DNA from: Lysobacter sp. FW306-1B-D06B
Lineage (GTDB): Bacteria > Pseudomonadota > Gammaproteobacteria > Xanthomonadales > Xanthomonadaceae
Direction: 5' to 3'
NCBI RefSeq assembly: GCF_038446665.1
Contig: NZ_CP151802.1
Coordinates: forward strand, 2,294,001 to 2,358,000
DNA: 64,000 nt
In this document: positions 32,615 to 40,544 of the stretch, one piece after another
Position numbering within the stretch: position 1 is the first letter of the stretch
How the letters are laid out: each line of letters starts with the position of its first letter
Program-made: the position numbers and the translations under genes
Notes under the pieces: model-generated
Database searches by the model: none
Seen by the model: the letters and a program-made list of their open reading frames with translations, nothing else
What the model was told of the DNA's origin: nothing

Positions 32615-33076
32615 TCAGGACGAGCGTCGCGTGTAGCGCCGCCACTGCGACGCGTCGCCGGTCATGAACGCGCGGAATCCGATTTCCACGCCCAGCGAAA
32701 ACGCAGTCGCAAGCAGCGCCGCGCCCCAGCGCGTCCCGTGGTCTTGGGCGAAGAAGAACAGCGCGATCGCGAAACATCCGATGTGCAGGAAGATCCGAGA
32801 CTGTCGGCCCTTGCGGTCCCAGTCGCGGCGGCGCGCATGGCCCCAATGCTCCCAGCCGTTCTGCTCCACGTTCCTGTGCAGGCGCATTCTGCGTCCGCCC
32901 ACGATGTCGCGCATCGCACCGGGCGTGGTCAGCATCCATTGCAACCAGGCGGCGATCAACCACAGCACCGGCGGAAGCCAGCCGCTGCCGCCGATGTTGG
33001 TGAACGCCGCGCTGATCAGCGCCAGCGCCATCAGATGCAGGACGAACACCACCTTCCCCGAAAGCCGGTACCCCAT
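32615..33076 (-). CDS. Small integral membrane protein of unknown function
   Basis: This 153-residue protein has four likely membrane segments in two hairpins (about 9-29, 33-49, 97-112 and 117-137). They are separated by a strongly basic, Trp- and His-containing loop (RRMRLHRNVEQNGWEHWGHA, then RRRDWDRKGRQS). I recognise no family. GGGGGA lies before the ATG. It is convergent with radA, with 9 bases between stop codons, and lies downstream of another small membrane-anchored gene on the same strand. Confidence 0.6.
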   Translation of the reverse strand: MGYRLSGKVVFVLHLMALALISAAFTNIGGSGWLPPVLWLIAAWLQWMLTTPGAMRDIVGGRRMRLHRNVEQNGWEHWGHARRRDWDRKGRQSRIFLHIGCFAIALFFFAQDHGTRWGAALLATAFSLGVEIGFRAFMTGDASQWRRYTRRSS

Positions 33077-33146
33077 GACATCCCCCAGCCGCGTCCTGCG
33101 GCGTAGCGGGCGATTCTAGTCACGCGCGCCGGAGTGGTCGATCCTC

Positions 33147-33590
33147 TCAGGCTTCGATCGCCTCGCCGAAGGCGAGCATTTCCGCATGCCGGTCGCCGCT
33201 GATAGCCGCGCGCATGCGCGGCTCGTCCAAGGCACGCACGCACCAGTGCGGTGCGTGATCGCGCACGTCGGTGCTGCAGATGGCGACGAAATAACTCGGC
33301 CCCGGACCCGCGGCATACCACAGCGAATCCCACGGCTCCTCGTATCCCACCGGCGCGCGCGGTGAAGCGGCGTGATTGTCCAGTTGGTAGGCGATCTTCA
33401 CCACGGTGAGCGCATCGCCGCACACCGGACCTTGGGGCGTATCGAAACTCAGGGCGTCGAACGCCGACTGCAATCGCCAGGCCTCGCGCTGCAAGGCCAG
33501 GCGGTGCCACAGCACCACCCAGCTGACCAGGAACGTCGAGAGAACGACGGTGCCCAGCCAAATCAGCAGGATCCAGCGGACGGCAGCCAT
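33147..33590 (-). CDS. Single-pass membrane protein of unknown function
   Basis: This 147-residue protein has one N-terminal membrane helix (about 5-28; WILLIWLGTVVLSTFLVSWV) and a soluble domain with FDTPQGPVCGDALTVVKIAY, SLWYAAGPGPSYFVAICSTD and HWCVRALDEPRM. The soluble part probably faces the periplasm, and its three cysteines could form a disulfide. I recognise no family. It lies 50 bases downstream of purU on the same strand and 70 bases upstream of the other small membrane-protein gene. Confidence 0.6.
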   Translation of the reverse strand: MAAVRWILLIWLGTVVLSTFLVSWVVLWHRLALQREAWRLQSAFDALSFDTPQGPVCGDALTVVKIAYQLDNHAASPRAPVGYEEPWDSLWYAAGPGPSYFVAICSTDVRDHAPHWCVRALDEPRMRAAISGDRHAEMLAFGEAIEA

Positions 33591-33640
33591 GCCCCGAACT
33601 TACTCGCGCGGGCGTGTCCGAAATTTGAACGCCCAGGCCT

Positions 33641-34492
33641 TCACACCGCGAACACAACCGTGCGATGGCCGTTGAGCAGGATGCGGTCGTCCAGCCAATA
33701 ACGCAGCGCCTGCGCCAGTACACGCCGCTCGATGTCGCGTCCGATCCGGACCAGGTCGTCGGGTGTGTCGTGATGACTGACGCGCTGCGTGTCCTGCTCG
33801 ATGATCGGGCCCTCGTCCAGGTCGGCGGTGACGAAATGCGCGGTCGCCCCGATCAGCTTCACTCCGCGCGCGTGCGCCTGGTGGTACGGACGCGCGCCCT
33901 TGAAGCCCGGCAGGAAGGAGTGGTGGATGTTGATGCAGCGCCCGGTGAGCTTCTTCGCCAGATCGCAGGAGAGCACCTGCATGTAGCGCGCGAGCACGAC
34001 CAGTTCCGTGCCGGTCTGGTCGATGAGCGCGGACAGGGCCGCCTCCTGCTCGTGCTTGCGTCCCTTTTCGACCGCAAGGTGATGAAAGGGAATGCCGTCG
34101 AAGTCCAGGTGCCGATACGTCTCGCGCGGATGGTTGGCGACGACGGCGGTGATCTCCATCGGCAGTTCGCCGATGCGCCAGCGATAGAGCACGTCTGCCA
34201 GACAATGGTCGAACTTCGACGCCAGCAGCATCACGCGGCGCGGCACGTCGCGATCGCGCAGCGACCATTCCATGCGGAAGGCCCGGGCTAGCGAGTCGAA
34301 GCCATCGCGCACTTCGGCGATGGATCCGGCCGCCAGCGCGAACACCGTGCGCATGAAGAAGCGGTCGGTTTCCCGGTCGTTGTATTGCTGCGCTTCGAGG
34401 ATGTTGCCCTCGTACCGAAGCAGGTGCCCGGTCACGGCGTTGACGATGCCGGGACGGTCGGGGCAGGAGAGGGTGAGGACGTAGTGAGGCAT
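33641..34492 (-). CDS. purU: Formyltetrahydrofolate deformylase
   Basis: This 283-residue enzyme hydrolyses 10-formyl-THF to formate and THF, balancing one-carbon units for purine synthesis. The N-terminal ACT domain (1-80; [20 protein letters not shown]) is the methionine/glycine sensor known in the family. The C-terminal formyltransferase fold carries the catalytic Asn-His-Asp set in [27 protein letters not shown] and DLDEGPII. The length matches the family. It seems to be expressed with the two small membrane genes downstream. Confidence 0.95.
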   Translation of the reverse strand: MPHYVLTLSCPDRPGIVNAVTGHLLRYEGNILEAQQYNDRETDRFFMRTVFALAAGSIAEVRDGFDSLARAFRMEWSLRDRDVPRRVMLLASKFDHCLADVLYRWRIGELPMEITAVVANHPRETYRHLDFDGIPFHHLAVEKGRKHEQEAALSALIDQTGTELVVLARYMQVLSCDLAKKLTGRCINIHHSFLPGFKGARPYHQAHARGVKLIGATAHFVTADLDEGPIIEQDTQRVSHHDTPDDLVRIGRDIERRVLAQALRYWLDDRILLNGHRTVVFAV

Positions 34493-34551
34493 CGAGGCGC
34501 TGACGCGATCGGATGCTCGTTACAACGCAATGCGCGAGCCGGCCCGGCCCG

Positions 34552-34584
34552 CGAAACGAAAAGGGCCGGTTTCCCGGCCCTTTC
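34552..34584 (-). terminator. Rho-independent terminator after the EmrB-type gene
   Basis: On the minus strand, AAGGGCCGG-GAAA-CCGGCCCTT is followed by TTCGTTTCG. It lies just past the stop at 34600 and ends the efflux operon. Confidence 0.85.
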
Positions 34585-34599
34585 CTTCGATCCCGCGAC

Positions 34600-36192
34600 T
34601 CAGTGTCCGCCCGCGGCGGCCGCGCCGCCGCCGCCCATCTTCGCCGCGAACGGCGGCTTGGCGAACCACACGAACACGATCACCACCAGGAACAGGATGC
34701 CCAGCAGGTGGAAGATCTCGTTGAAGCCGATCTGCACCGCCTGCTGCGAGATCATCTGGTTCAGCGCCAATGCGCCGCGCTGCGTGTCGCCCTGGCCCAG
34801 TGCGGCGACCGTCTGCTGCATCGCCGGGTCGTAGGCGCTGATGTTCTCGGTCAGGCGCGCATGGTGGATCGTGCTGCGCTGGTTCCACGCCCACGTCGTG
34901 AGGGACGCCGCGAAGCTGCCGCCGAGCGTGCGCACGAATGTCGCAAGGCCCGAGCCCGCGGCGATCTCGTGCGGTTCCAGGTCCGACAGCAATATCGTGA
35001 GCACCGGCATGAAGAACAGCGCCACGCCCAGGCCCTGCCATAGCTGCACTTCGGCCACGCGCTGGAAGTCCACGTCGAGGTTGAAGCCGGATCGGTAGAA
35101 GCTGGTGGCCGCCATCACGATGAAGGCGAATGTCGCCAACACGCGCAGGTCGGTCTTGGGCGCGTACTTGCCCACCAGTGGCGTCAACAGCACCGGCAGG
35201 ATGCCGATCGGTGCGCTCGCGTAGCCGGCCCAGATCGGCGTGTAGCCCAGGTTGCGTTGCAGCCACAACGGCACCAGCAGGCCCACGCTGAAGAACGCCG
35301 AGTACGCCATCACCATCGCCGCCGTGCCGCTGGCGAAGTTTCGATGGCGGAACAGGCGCAGGTTGACGATGGGGTCCTTCTCGGTGAGTTCCCAGATCAC
35401 GAACACCGCCAGCGCGATCACCGCGATCACGGTCAGCCACACGATCTTGGTCGAGTTGAACCAGTCCTCGTCGTTGCCCAGGTCGAGCATGATCTGCAGC
35501 GCGCCCACGCCCAGCACCAGCGTCGCCAGGCCGATGTAGTCCATCTTCGGCTTCTCCAGCCGCTCGGGGCGGCCCTTGAGCTGCCGTCCGACCACAATGC
35601 TGGAGAAGATGCCGATGGGCACGTTGATGAAGAAGATCCACTCCCAGCTGTAGTTGTCGGTGATCCAGCCGCCGAGGATCGGGCCCGCGATCGGCGCCAC
35701 GACGGTCACCATCGCCAGCAGTGCGATCGCCTGTCCGCGTTTGTGCGGTGGATAGATCGAGATCAGCAGCGCCTGCGTGACCGGGTACATCGGGCCGGCG
35801 ACGAAGCCCTGCAGCGCACGCGCGGCGACCAGCAGGCCCATCGAATTGGCCAGGCCGCACAGCAGCGACGCGATCACGAAGGCGAGCGTGGCCCAGGTGA
35901 ACAGCTTGCGCTCGCCGTAGCGGCGCGTGAGGAAGCCGGTGAGCGGCAGCGCGATGGCGTTGCTCACCGCGAAGGACGTGATGACCCACGTCGCCTGGTT
36001 GGCGCTTGCGCCGAGATTGCCGGAGATGGTCGGCAGCGAGACGTTGGCGATGGTGGTGTCGAGCACCTGCATGAACGACGCCAGCGCAAGGCCGACGGTC
36101 GTCAACGCGATGTTGGGTGGGCGGAAGGCTTGTTTGGGCTCCGGCGTGACCGGCAAGCCCATCTCCTCTTCCTGTTGCGCGATGGTGGACAT
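34600..36192 (-). CDS. emrB: Multidrug MFS transporter, DHA2/EmrB-QacA family
   Basis: This 530-residue transporter has 14 membrane helices. Motif D1 appears as SFMQVLDTTIANVSLPTISG, and motif C-like GPMYPVTQALL and VAPIAGPILGGWITDNYSWE follow. As the inner-membrane pump of an EmrAB-type tripartite system it would use the proton gradient to expel drugs or fatty acids through the adaptor and outer-membrane factor encoded upstream. A 174-base gap with a REP pair separates it from emrA. The C terminus (KMGGGGAAAAGGH) is a low-complexity tail. Substrates are unknown. Confidence 0.93.
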   Translation of the reverse strand: MSTIAQQEEEMGLPVTPEPKQAFRPPNIALTTVGLALASFMQVLDTTIANVSLPTISGNLGASANQATWVITSFAVSNAIALPLTGFLTRRYGERKLFTWATLAFVIASLLCGLANSMGLLVAARALQGFVAGPMYPVTQALLISIYPPHKRGQAIALLAMVTVVAPIAGPILGGWITDNYSWEWIFFINVPIGIFSSIVVGRQLKGRPERLEKPKMDYIGLATLVLGVGALQIMLDLGNDEDWFNSTKIVWLTVIAVIALAVFVIWELTEKDPIVNLRLFRHRNFASGTAAMVMAYSAFFSVGLLVPLWLQRNLGYTPIWAGYASAPIGILPVLLTPLVGKYAPKTDLRVLATFAFIVMAATSFYRSGFNLDVDFQRVAEVQLWQGLGVALFFMPVLTILLSDLEPHEIAAGSGLATFVRTLGGSFAASLTTWAWNQRSTIHHARLTENISAYDPAMQQTVAALGQGDTQRGALALNQMISQQAVQIGFNEIFHLLGILFLVVIVFVWFAKPPFAAKMGGGGAAAAGGH

Positions 36193-36247
36193 GGCGTGGG
36201 TCTTGGCGTGTTCGACGCGCGGCTAGGCACGGCGGGAAGGAAGGGCC

Positions 36248-36327
36248 GTCATTCCCGCCAACGCGGGAATCCAGTGACTGTTCGGGGGAGGGAGGAGTCT
36301 CTGGATGCCCGCATTCGCGGGCATGAC
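36248..36327. repeat. Inverted REP pair between emrA and emrB
   Basis: GTCATTCCCGCCAACGCGGG (36248-36267) faces CCCGCATTCGCGGGCATGAC (36308-36327). This is the BIME-like arrangement seen repeatedly in the window, here inside an operon. Confidence 0.7.
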
Positions 36328-36366
36328 GGCAAAACCAGTGGAACGAGTGAGGGTGCGATCGGGCGA

Positions 36367-37566
36367 TCAGCCCTGGCGCGTGGCCGGCAGGTTCTCGCGG
36401 ATCACCTTGTCGATCAGCGCGTTCGCATCATTGAGCTGCTTCTCGTACGCGGCGGTGGTGAACAGCGGCTTGTCGTCCTTGCGCGCGGCGGCCAGCACGG
36501 GGCCGGTCTGGTCGCGCACGGTGACGTCGGTGTGCATGCTCAGGCCCAGGCGCAGCGGGTGGTCGGCCAACTGCTTGGGCTCGATCTCGATGCGCACCGG
36601 CACGCGCTGCACGATCTTGATCCAGTTGCCGCTGGCGTTCTGCGCCGGCAGCAGCGAGAACGCGCTGCCCGTGCCCATGCCCAGCGCGGCGACCTTGCCG
36701 TCGAACTCGACGTCGCCGCCGTACAGGTCGGCATGCACCTTCACCGGCTGGCCGATGCGCATCTTCGCCAGCTGCGTTTCCTTGAAGTTCGCCTCCACCC
36801 ACAGCTGTTCCAGCGGGACGATCGTCATCAGGTTCACGCCCGGCTGCACGCGCTGGCCGAGTTGCACCTGGCGCTTGGCGACGTAGCCGGAGACCGGCGC
36901 GACGATCGCGGTGCGCTGGAGGTTGAGATACGCCTGGCGCAGTTGCGACGCGGCGGCTTCGACCTGCGGCTGGCTGCCGACGGTGGTGGCGTCGACGAGC
37001 GCGCGATTGCGCGACAGGTTGCCGCTGGAGGCGCGCAGCCCGGCTTCGAGCACGGCCAGTTCGTTGCGCGCATGCGCAAGTTCTTCGGCCGACACGGCGC
37101 CGTTGCTGACGAGGCCTTCGCGACGCTGGAGGTCGGCGCGCGCGCGCGCGACCTGCGCTTCGCGTGCGGCCAGATCGGCGGCGCCTGCTTCGACGGTGCT
37201 GTACAGGCCGCGCACCTGGCGCACGGTGTTGGCGAGGTTGGCGACAGCCTGGTCGTAGGCGACGCGCGCATCGTTCGGATCCAGATGCACGAGCGGCTGG
37301 CCGGCTTCGACCTTCATGCCGTCGTCGGCGTCGATGCTCACCACCGTGCCCTGCGTCTGCGGGACGATGCTGACGACGTTGCCCTGCACGTAGGCGTCGT
37401 CGGTGTCTTCGTGGAAGCGTGCGACAAGCACGTACCACGCTGACCAGCCGATGCCCGCCAGGGCCACGACGGCGGCGAGGATCGTCAGCGCCTTCTTGCG
37501 CTTGCCGTTGGATTGCGGCGCGGGCGCCTTCGCGGTCGGCGCGTTGGGATTGGGTTCGGTGGTCAT
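36367..37566 (-). CDS. emrA: EmrA/HlyD-type membrane fusion protein
   Basis: This 399-residue periplasmic adaptor has one membrane helix (about 24-45). The Emr signature DTDDAYVQGNVVSIVPQTQG and a biotinyl-lipoyl half (DDGMKVEAGQPLVHLDPND) come next, then a long alpha-helical hairpin (about 90-200) rich in Ala, Arg and Glu. The second lipoyl half is IVAPVSGYVAKRQVQLGQRV, followed by a beta-barrel (LWVEANFKETQLAKMRIGQP). It bridges EmrB and the outer-membrane factor. Its ATG overlaps the stop of the outer-membrane factor gene (ATGA). Confidence 0.93.
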   Translation of the reverse strand: MTTEPNPNAPTAKAPAPQSNGKRKKALTILAAVVALAGIGWSAWYVLVARFHEDTDDAYVQGNVVSIVPQTQGTVVSIDADDGMKVEAGQPLVHLDPNDARVAYDQAVANLANTVRQVRGLYSTVEAGAADLAAREAQVARARADLQRREGLVSNGAVSAEELAHARNELAVLEAGLRASSGNLSRNRALVDATTVGSQPQVEAAASQLRQAYLNLQRTAIVAPVSGYVAKRQVQLGQRVQPGVNLMTIVPLEQLWVEANFKETQLAKMRIGQPVKVHADLYGGDVEFDGKVAALGMGTGSAFSLLPAQNASGNWIKIVQRVPVRIEIEPKQLADHPLRLGLSMHTDVTVRDQTGPVLAAARKDDKPLFTTAAYEKQLNDANALIDKVIRENLPATRQG

Positions 37567-39071
37567 GGCGTTGCGGCCTTGGCGATGTCGGAGTCGGAAT
37601 TCGGAGAAGGAGAAGTCAGGACCAGACCGCCGCCGAGCGCGCGGTCGAGGTCGACGGAAGCGGCCAGGCGCTGCGCGCGCAGCACGGTGAGCTGGCGGTC
37701 GCTTTCGAGCAACGGACGTTGCGCGGCGAGGACGTCGAGCTGCGTGCCCAGGCCGGCCTTGTAGCGCGAGGTCGCGATGTCCCATGCGCTCTGCGCGGCA
37801 TCGCGCGCCTGCGTGGCAGAGACGATCTGCGCGTCGAGCGAGCGCGCCGAATGCACGGCGTCGGCGACTTCACGCAGCGCGCCGACCAGCGACTGGTTGT
37901 AGTTCGCCACCGCGAGGTCGTACGTCGCATCGCTGTTGGCGAGGTTGTTACGCAGCCGGCCGCCGTCGAAGATCGGCAGGCTGATCGCCGGGCCGCCCTG
38001 CAACAGAAGCGCGTCGCTGCTGAACAGATCGCCGAGATTTCCGGCGGCGAGGCCTGCCAGCGCGCTCAGGTTGATGGTCGGATAGAACGCGGCCTTGCTC
38101 GCCTTGATGCCGTGCTGCGCGGCTTCCACGCGCCAGCGCGCGGCGACGACGTCGGGGCGATGGCCGAGAAGTTCGCTCGGCAGCACCGACGGAAGCGTCG
38201 GCGTGGACGTGCTGAGGACGGTCGGACGCGCGATGTCGCGGCCGCGATCCGGGCCCTTGCCCAGCAGCGCGGCGATCGCGTTGCGCGTGGTTTCGATCTC
38301 GTGCTCGCTGGCCTGGATCTGCTGCTGCGCGCTGGCGACGGCGCTTTCGGCCTGGCGGATCTGCAACTGATTATCCAGGCCGGCGGCGACGCGCTGGCGG
38401 CCCAGTTCAAGCAGGCGCGAAGCGCGATCGTGATCGGCCTTGGCCACGTCGTTCGCGTCGAACGCCTGGGCCAATGCGACATAGGCGCGGGCGATGTTCG
38501 ACGAGAGCGTCAAGCGCGCAGCCTGCGCATCGACTTCCGCCGCGCGCGCCTGTCCGAGGGCGGCCTGCCACTTGGCCTTTTCACCGCCCCACAGGTCGAA
38601 GGTGTATTTGAAGTTCAGGCTCAGCAGACCGACGCCCTGGTAGGAACCGCCGAACGGTTCGGGCGCGACGGTTTCGGGAATCTGCACGCCGGAGTACTGC
38701 GCGCTCGCGCCCAGCGTCGGCTTGCGTTCCGCGTCGGCAAGACCGGCCTGCGCGACGGCTTGGCGCACGCGTGCATCGGCGGCATCGAGGCCCGGCGTGC
38801 CTTGCAGGGCTTCGTTGATGAGCGCATCAAGTTGCGCGTCGCCCAGCGAAGTCCACCAGTCCTGCGTCGGGAATGCCGCGGCGGAAACGTTCGCATCTGC
38901 GAAGGAACGCTGTGCCTGGAGGCTGTCCGCTTCGAGCGGGCGGCCTTCGGGGACCAGGCCGCGCGAACTGGCGCAACCCGCGACGATCAGCGCGATGGCC
39001 ATCGCAGACAACGCGTGCTTCAACGGCACGGGCTTCAGCCCGCGAGGCGGGCGGGGGAAGGAATGGGCCAT
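37563..39071 (-). CDS. Outer-membrane efflux lipoprotein, NodT/OprM family
   Basis: This 502-residue TolC-like channel has a lipobox IVAGC (Cys33). Two OEP repeats follow, with FAFDLWGG-type motif KYTFDLWGGEKAKW, LLGHRPDVVAARWRVEAAQ, GPAISLPIFDGGRLRNNLAN and ASRYKAGLGTQLDVL-like repeats. NodT-type proteins form the exit duct of tripartite pumps. It starts 2 bases after the marR stop and ends overlapping the emrA start. No Shine-Dalgarno is evident, so translation may depend on coupling to marR. The start was chosen for the lipoprotein signal. Confidence 0.93.
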   Translation of the reverse strand: MAHSFPRPPRGLKPVPLKHALSAMAIALIVAGCASSRGLVPEGRPLEADSLQAQRSFADANVSAAAFPTQDWWTSLGDAQLDALINEALQGTPGLDAADARVRQAVAQAGLADAERKPTLGASAQYSGVQIPETVAPEPFGGSYQGVGLLSLNFKYTFDLWGGEKAKWQAALGQARAAEVDAQAARLTLSSNIARAYVALAQAFDANDVAKADHDRASRLLELGRQRVAAGLDNQLQIRQAESAVASAQQQIQASEHEIETTRNAIAALLGKGPDRGRDIARPTVLSTSTPTLPSVLPSELLGHRPDVVAARWRVEAAQHGIKASKAAFYPTINLSALAGLAAGNLGDLFSSDALLLQGGPAISLPIFDGGRLRNNLANSDATYDLAVANYNQSLVGALREVADAVHSARSLDAQIVSATQARDAAQSAWDIATSRYKAGLGTQLDVLAAQRPLLESDRQLTVLRAQRLAASVDLDRALGGGLVLTSPSPNSDSDIAKAATP

Positions 39072-39073
39072 GG

Positions 39074-39532
39074 TCAGGAGTCGGAAAGGGAAAGGTTGTC
39101 GCGCACCTGCTCGAGCATGCGGGTGAGCTGCGCGCGTTCGGCGTCGTCCATGCCTTGCATCGCCCGCTCGCGCACGCGCTGGCCGCACTGGTTCACGTCC
39201 TGCCACATCGCCTGACCGGCTGGCGTCAGGTTGATGTTCAGCGCGCGCCGGTCGGCCGGGTCGGCCACGCGGGCCACCAGCCCACGCGCTTCCAGCTTGT
39301 CGAGCAGGCGCGTCATTGCGCCGGGGTTGAGCTCGGCGGCGCGGGCGAGGTCGGTGACGCCATGCGGACCGTCGGACAGCTTCTTCAACGCGATGTACTG
39401 GCTGAAGGTGAGCTCATGGCCGGCGGCGGCCAGTTCGTGCTCCATGCGCGCCCACATGGCATCGCGGACCTGCCGGAACAGCAGGCCCAGCGTCGAGCCG
39501 CTGCAGGCGGACGGGGGTAGGGACTTGGACAT
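39074..39532 (-). CDS. MarR-family transcriptional repressor of the efflux operon
   Basis: This 152-residue winged-helix regulator has GLLFRQVRDAMWARMEHELA, the recognition region VTDLARAAELNPGAMTRLLD and the wing KLEARGLVARVADPADRRAL with the conserved DxR of MarR proteins. It heads the operon marR-NodT-emrA-emrB, so it very likely represses it until a drug or fatty acid binds, as EmrR/FarR-type proteins do. The start at 39532 has no Shine-Dalgarno and lies 8 bases after a -10 hexamer, so the message is probably leaderless. Confidence 0.92.
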   Translation of the reverse strand: MSKSLPPSACSGSTLGLLFRQVRDAMWARMEHELAAAGHELTFSQYIALKKLSDGPHGVTDLARAAELNPGAMTRLLDKLEARGLVARVADPADRRALNINLTPAGQAMWQDVNQCGQRVRERAMQGMDDAERAQLTRMLEQVRDNLSLSDS

Positions 39533-39540
39533 GGGCGGGC

Positions 39541-39580
39541 ATATTCTTCGCCCGCGCAATATTTGTCAATGCAAATATTG
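39541..39580 (-). promoter_or_regulatory. Promoter and MarR operator of the efflux operon
   Basis: On the minus strand, -35 TTGACA (39564-39569), a 17-base spacer and -10 GAATAT (39541-39546) form a strong promoter ending 8 bases before the marR ATG. A perfect palindrome with 9-base arms CAATATTTG (39557-39565) and CAAATATTG (39572-39580) and a 6-base spacer covers the -35, so a bound MarR dimer would block RNA polymerase. Confidence 0.8.
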
Positions 39581-39633
39581 TTTCAGCAATGGATATGCCG
39601 CGTTGCAGCGATGGGCCTAAAGCTGAACGGGGG

Positions 39634-40425
39634 TCAGGTGGGGCGGCGGAGGACCAGTTCGAGGACGAACTTGCTGCCGAAGAAGGCCAGGATCAGGAGC
39701 GCCATCGCGGCCAGGGTCCAGCGCACCGCCGTGGCGCCGCGCCAGCCGTAGCGCCAGCGGCCCAGCAGCAGCCCGCCGAACAACAGCCACGACAGCACGC
39801 TCAGTACCGTTTTGTGCACCAGGTGCTGAGCGAACAGGTTTTCCACGAACAGCAGGCCGGTCAGCAGCGTCGCCGTGAGCAGGGCGAAGCCGACCGCGAT
39901 GGTGCGGAACAGCAGGGTTTCGAGCTCGACCAGCGGGGGCAGGGCGCGCAGCCACCGGTGGAACTCGCGCCGGCGCAGGGCGCGCTCCTGGGCCCACGAC
40001 ATCACTGCCAGCAACGCGGCGATCGCCAGGGTTGCGTAGGCCAGCAGCGCCAGCCAGGCGTGCAGTTGCAGGCGCCAGTCGAGCTGCTCGCCCAGCAGGT
40101 GGCCGTGATGGTGGTAGCCGAACAGCGCCAGGGCCGCGATCGGGAAGACGACCACTCCCAGCGCGGCCATCCGTCCGCCGCCGCCGACCAGCGTCGTCAG
40201 GGCCGCCATGCCCAGCCCCACCAGGGACAGCGCCGCGTAGAAATGCATGTCCGCCCCGCCGCTGGTGCGCCAGGCGATCAGGTGCGCGAGCGCGTGCAGC
40301 ACCACGCCGCCTACGGCGGGGAACAGCCACAGGCGCGACGGGTGGGGCCGGTCCTGGCGCACGCCGCCGACGAGAAGGGCGGTCGCGATCAGATACAGAA
40401 CGATGGCGATGAGAACGATTGTCAT
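39634..40425 (-). CDS. Cytochrome c assembly (CcsA/YpjD) family inner-membrane protein
   Basis: This 263-residue protein has eight predicted membrane helices. It matches the YpjD/CcsA family: HALAHLIAWRTSGGADMHFY, LQLHAWLALLAYATLAIAAL, FHRWLRALPPLVELETLLFR and KTVLSVLSWLLFGGLLLGRW. Conserved His residues, as in HLVHKT, may contact haem. The family is related to cytochrome c maturation proteins, but YpjD's own role is not established. It is divergent from ffh, the usual neighbour in gammaproteobacteria, which supports the call. Confidence 0.9.
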   Translation of the reverse strand: MTIVLIAIVLYLIATALLVGGVRQDRPHPSRLWLFPAVGGVVLHALAHLIAWRTSGGADMHFYAALSLVGLGMAALTTLVGGGGRMAALGVVVFPIAALALFGYHHHGHLLGEQLDWRLQLHAWLALLAYATLAIAALLAVMSWAQERALRRREFHRWLRALPPLVELETLLFRTIAVGFALLTATLLTGLLFVENLFAQHLVHKTVLSVLSWLLFGGLLLGRWRYGWRGATAVRWTLAAMALLILAFFGSKFVLELVLRRPT

Positions 40426-40544
40426 CGCCGCAGTGTCGCACAGCGGCGAGACGAACCGCAGCGGGCCGGTTGCGCAGTCGGTCGCAGTTGGCGAAGGGCT
40501 ATACTTCGCGCCCCGTTTTCTGCTTCCACCCAGGTGGCGCCCGC

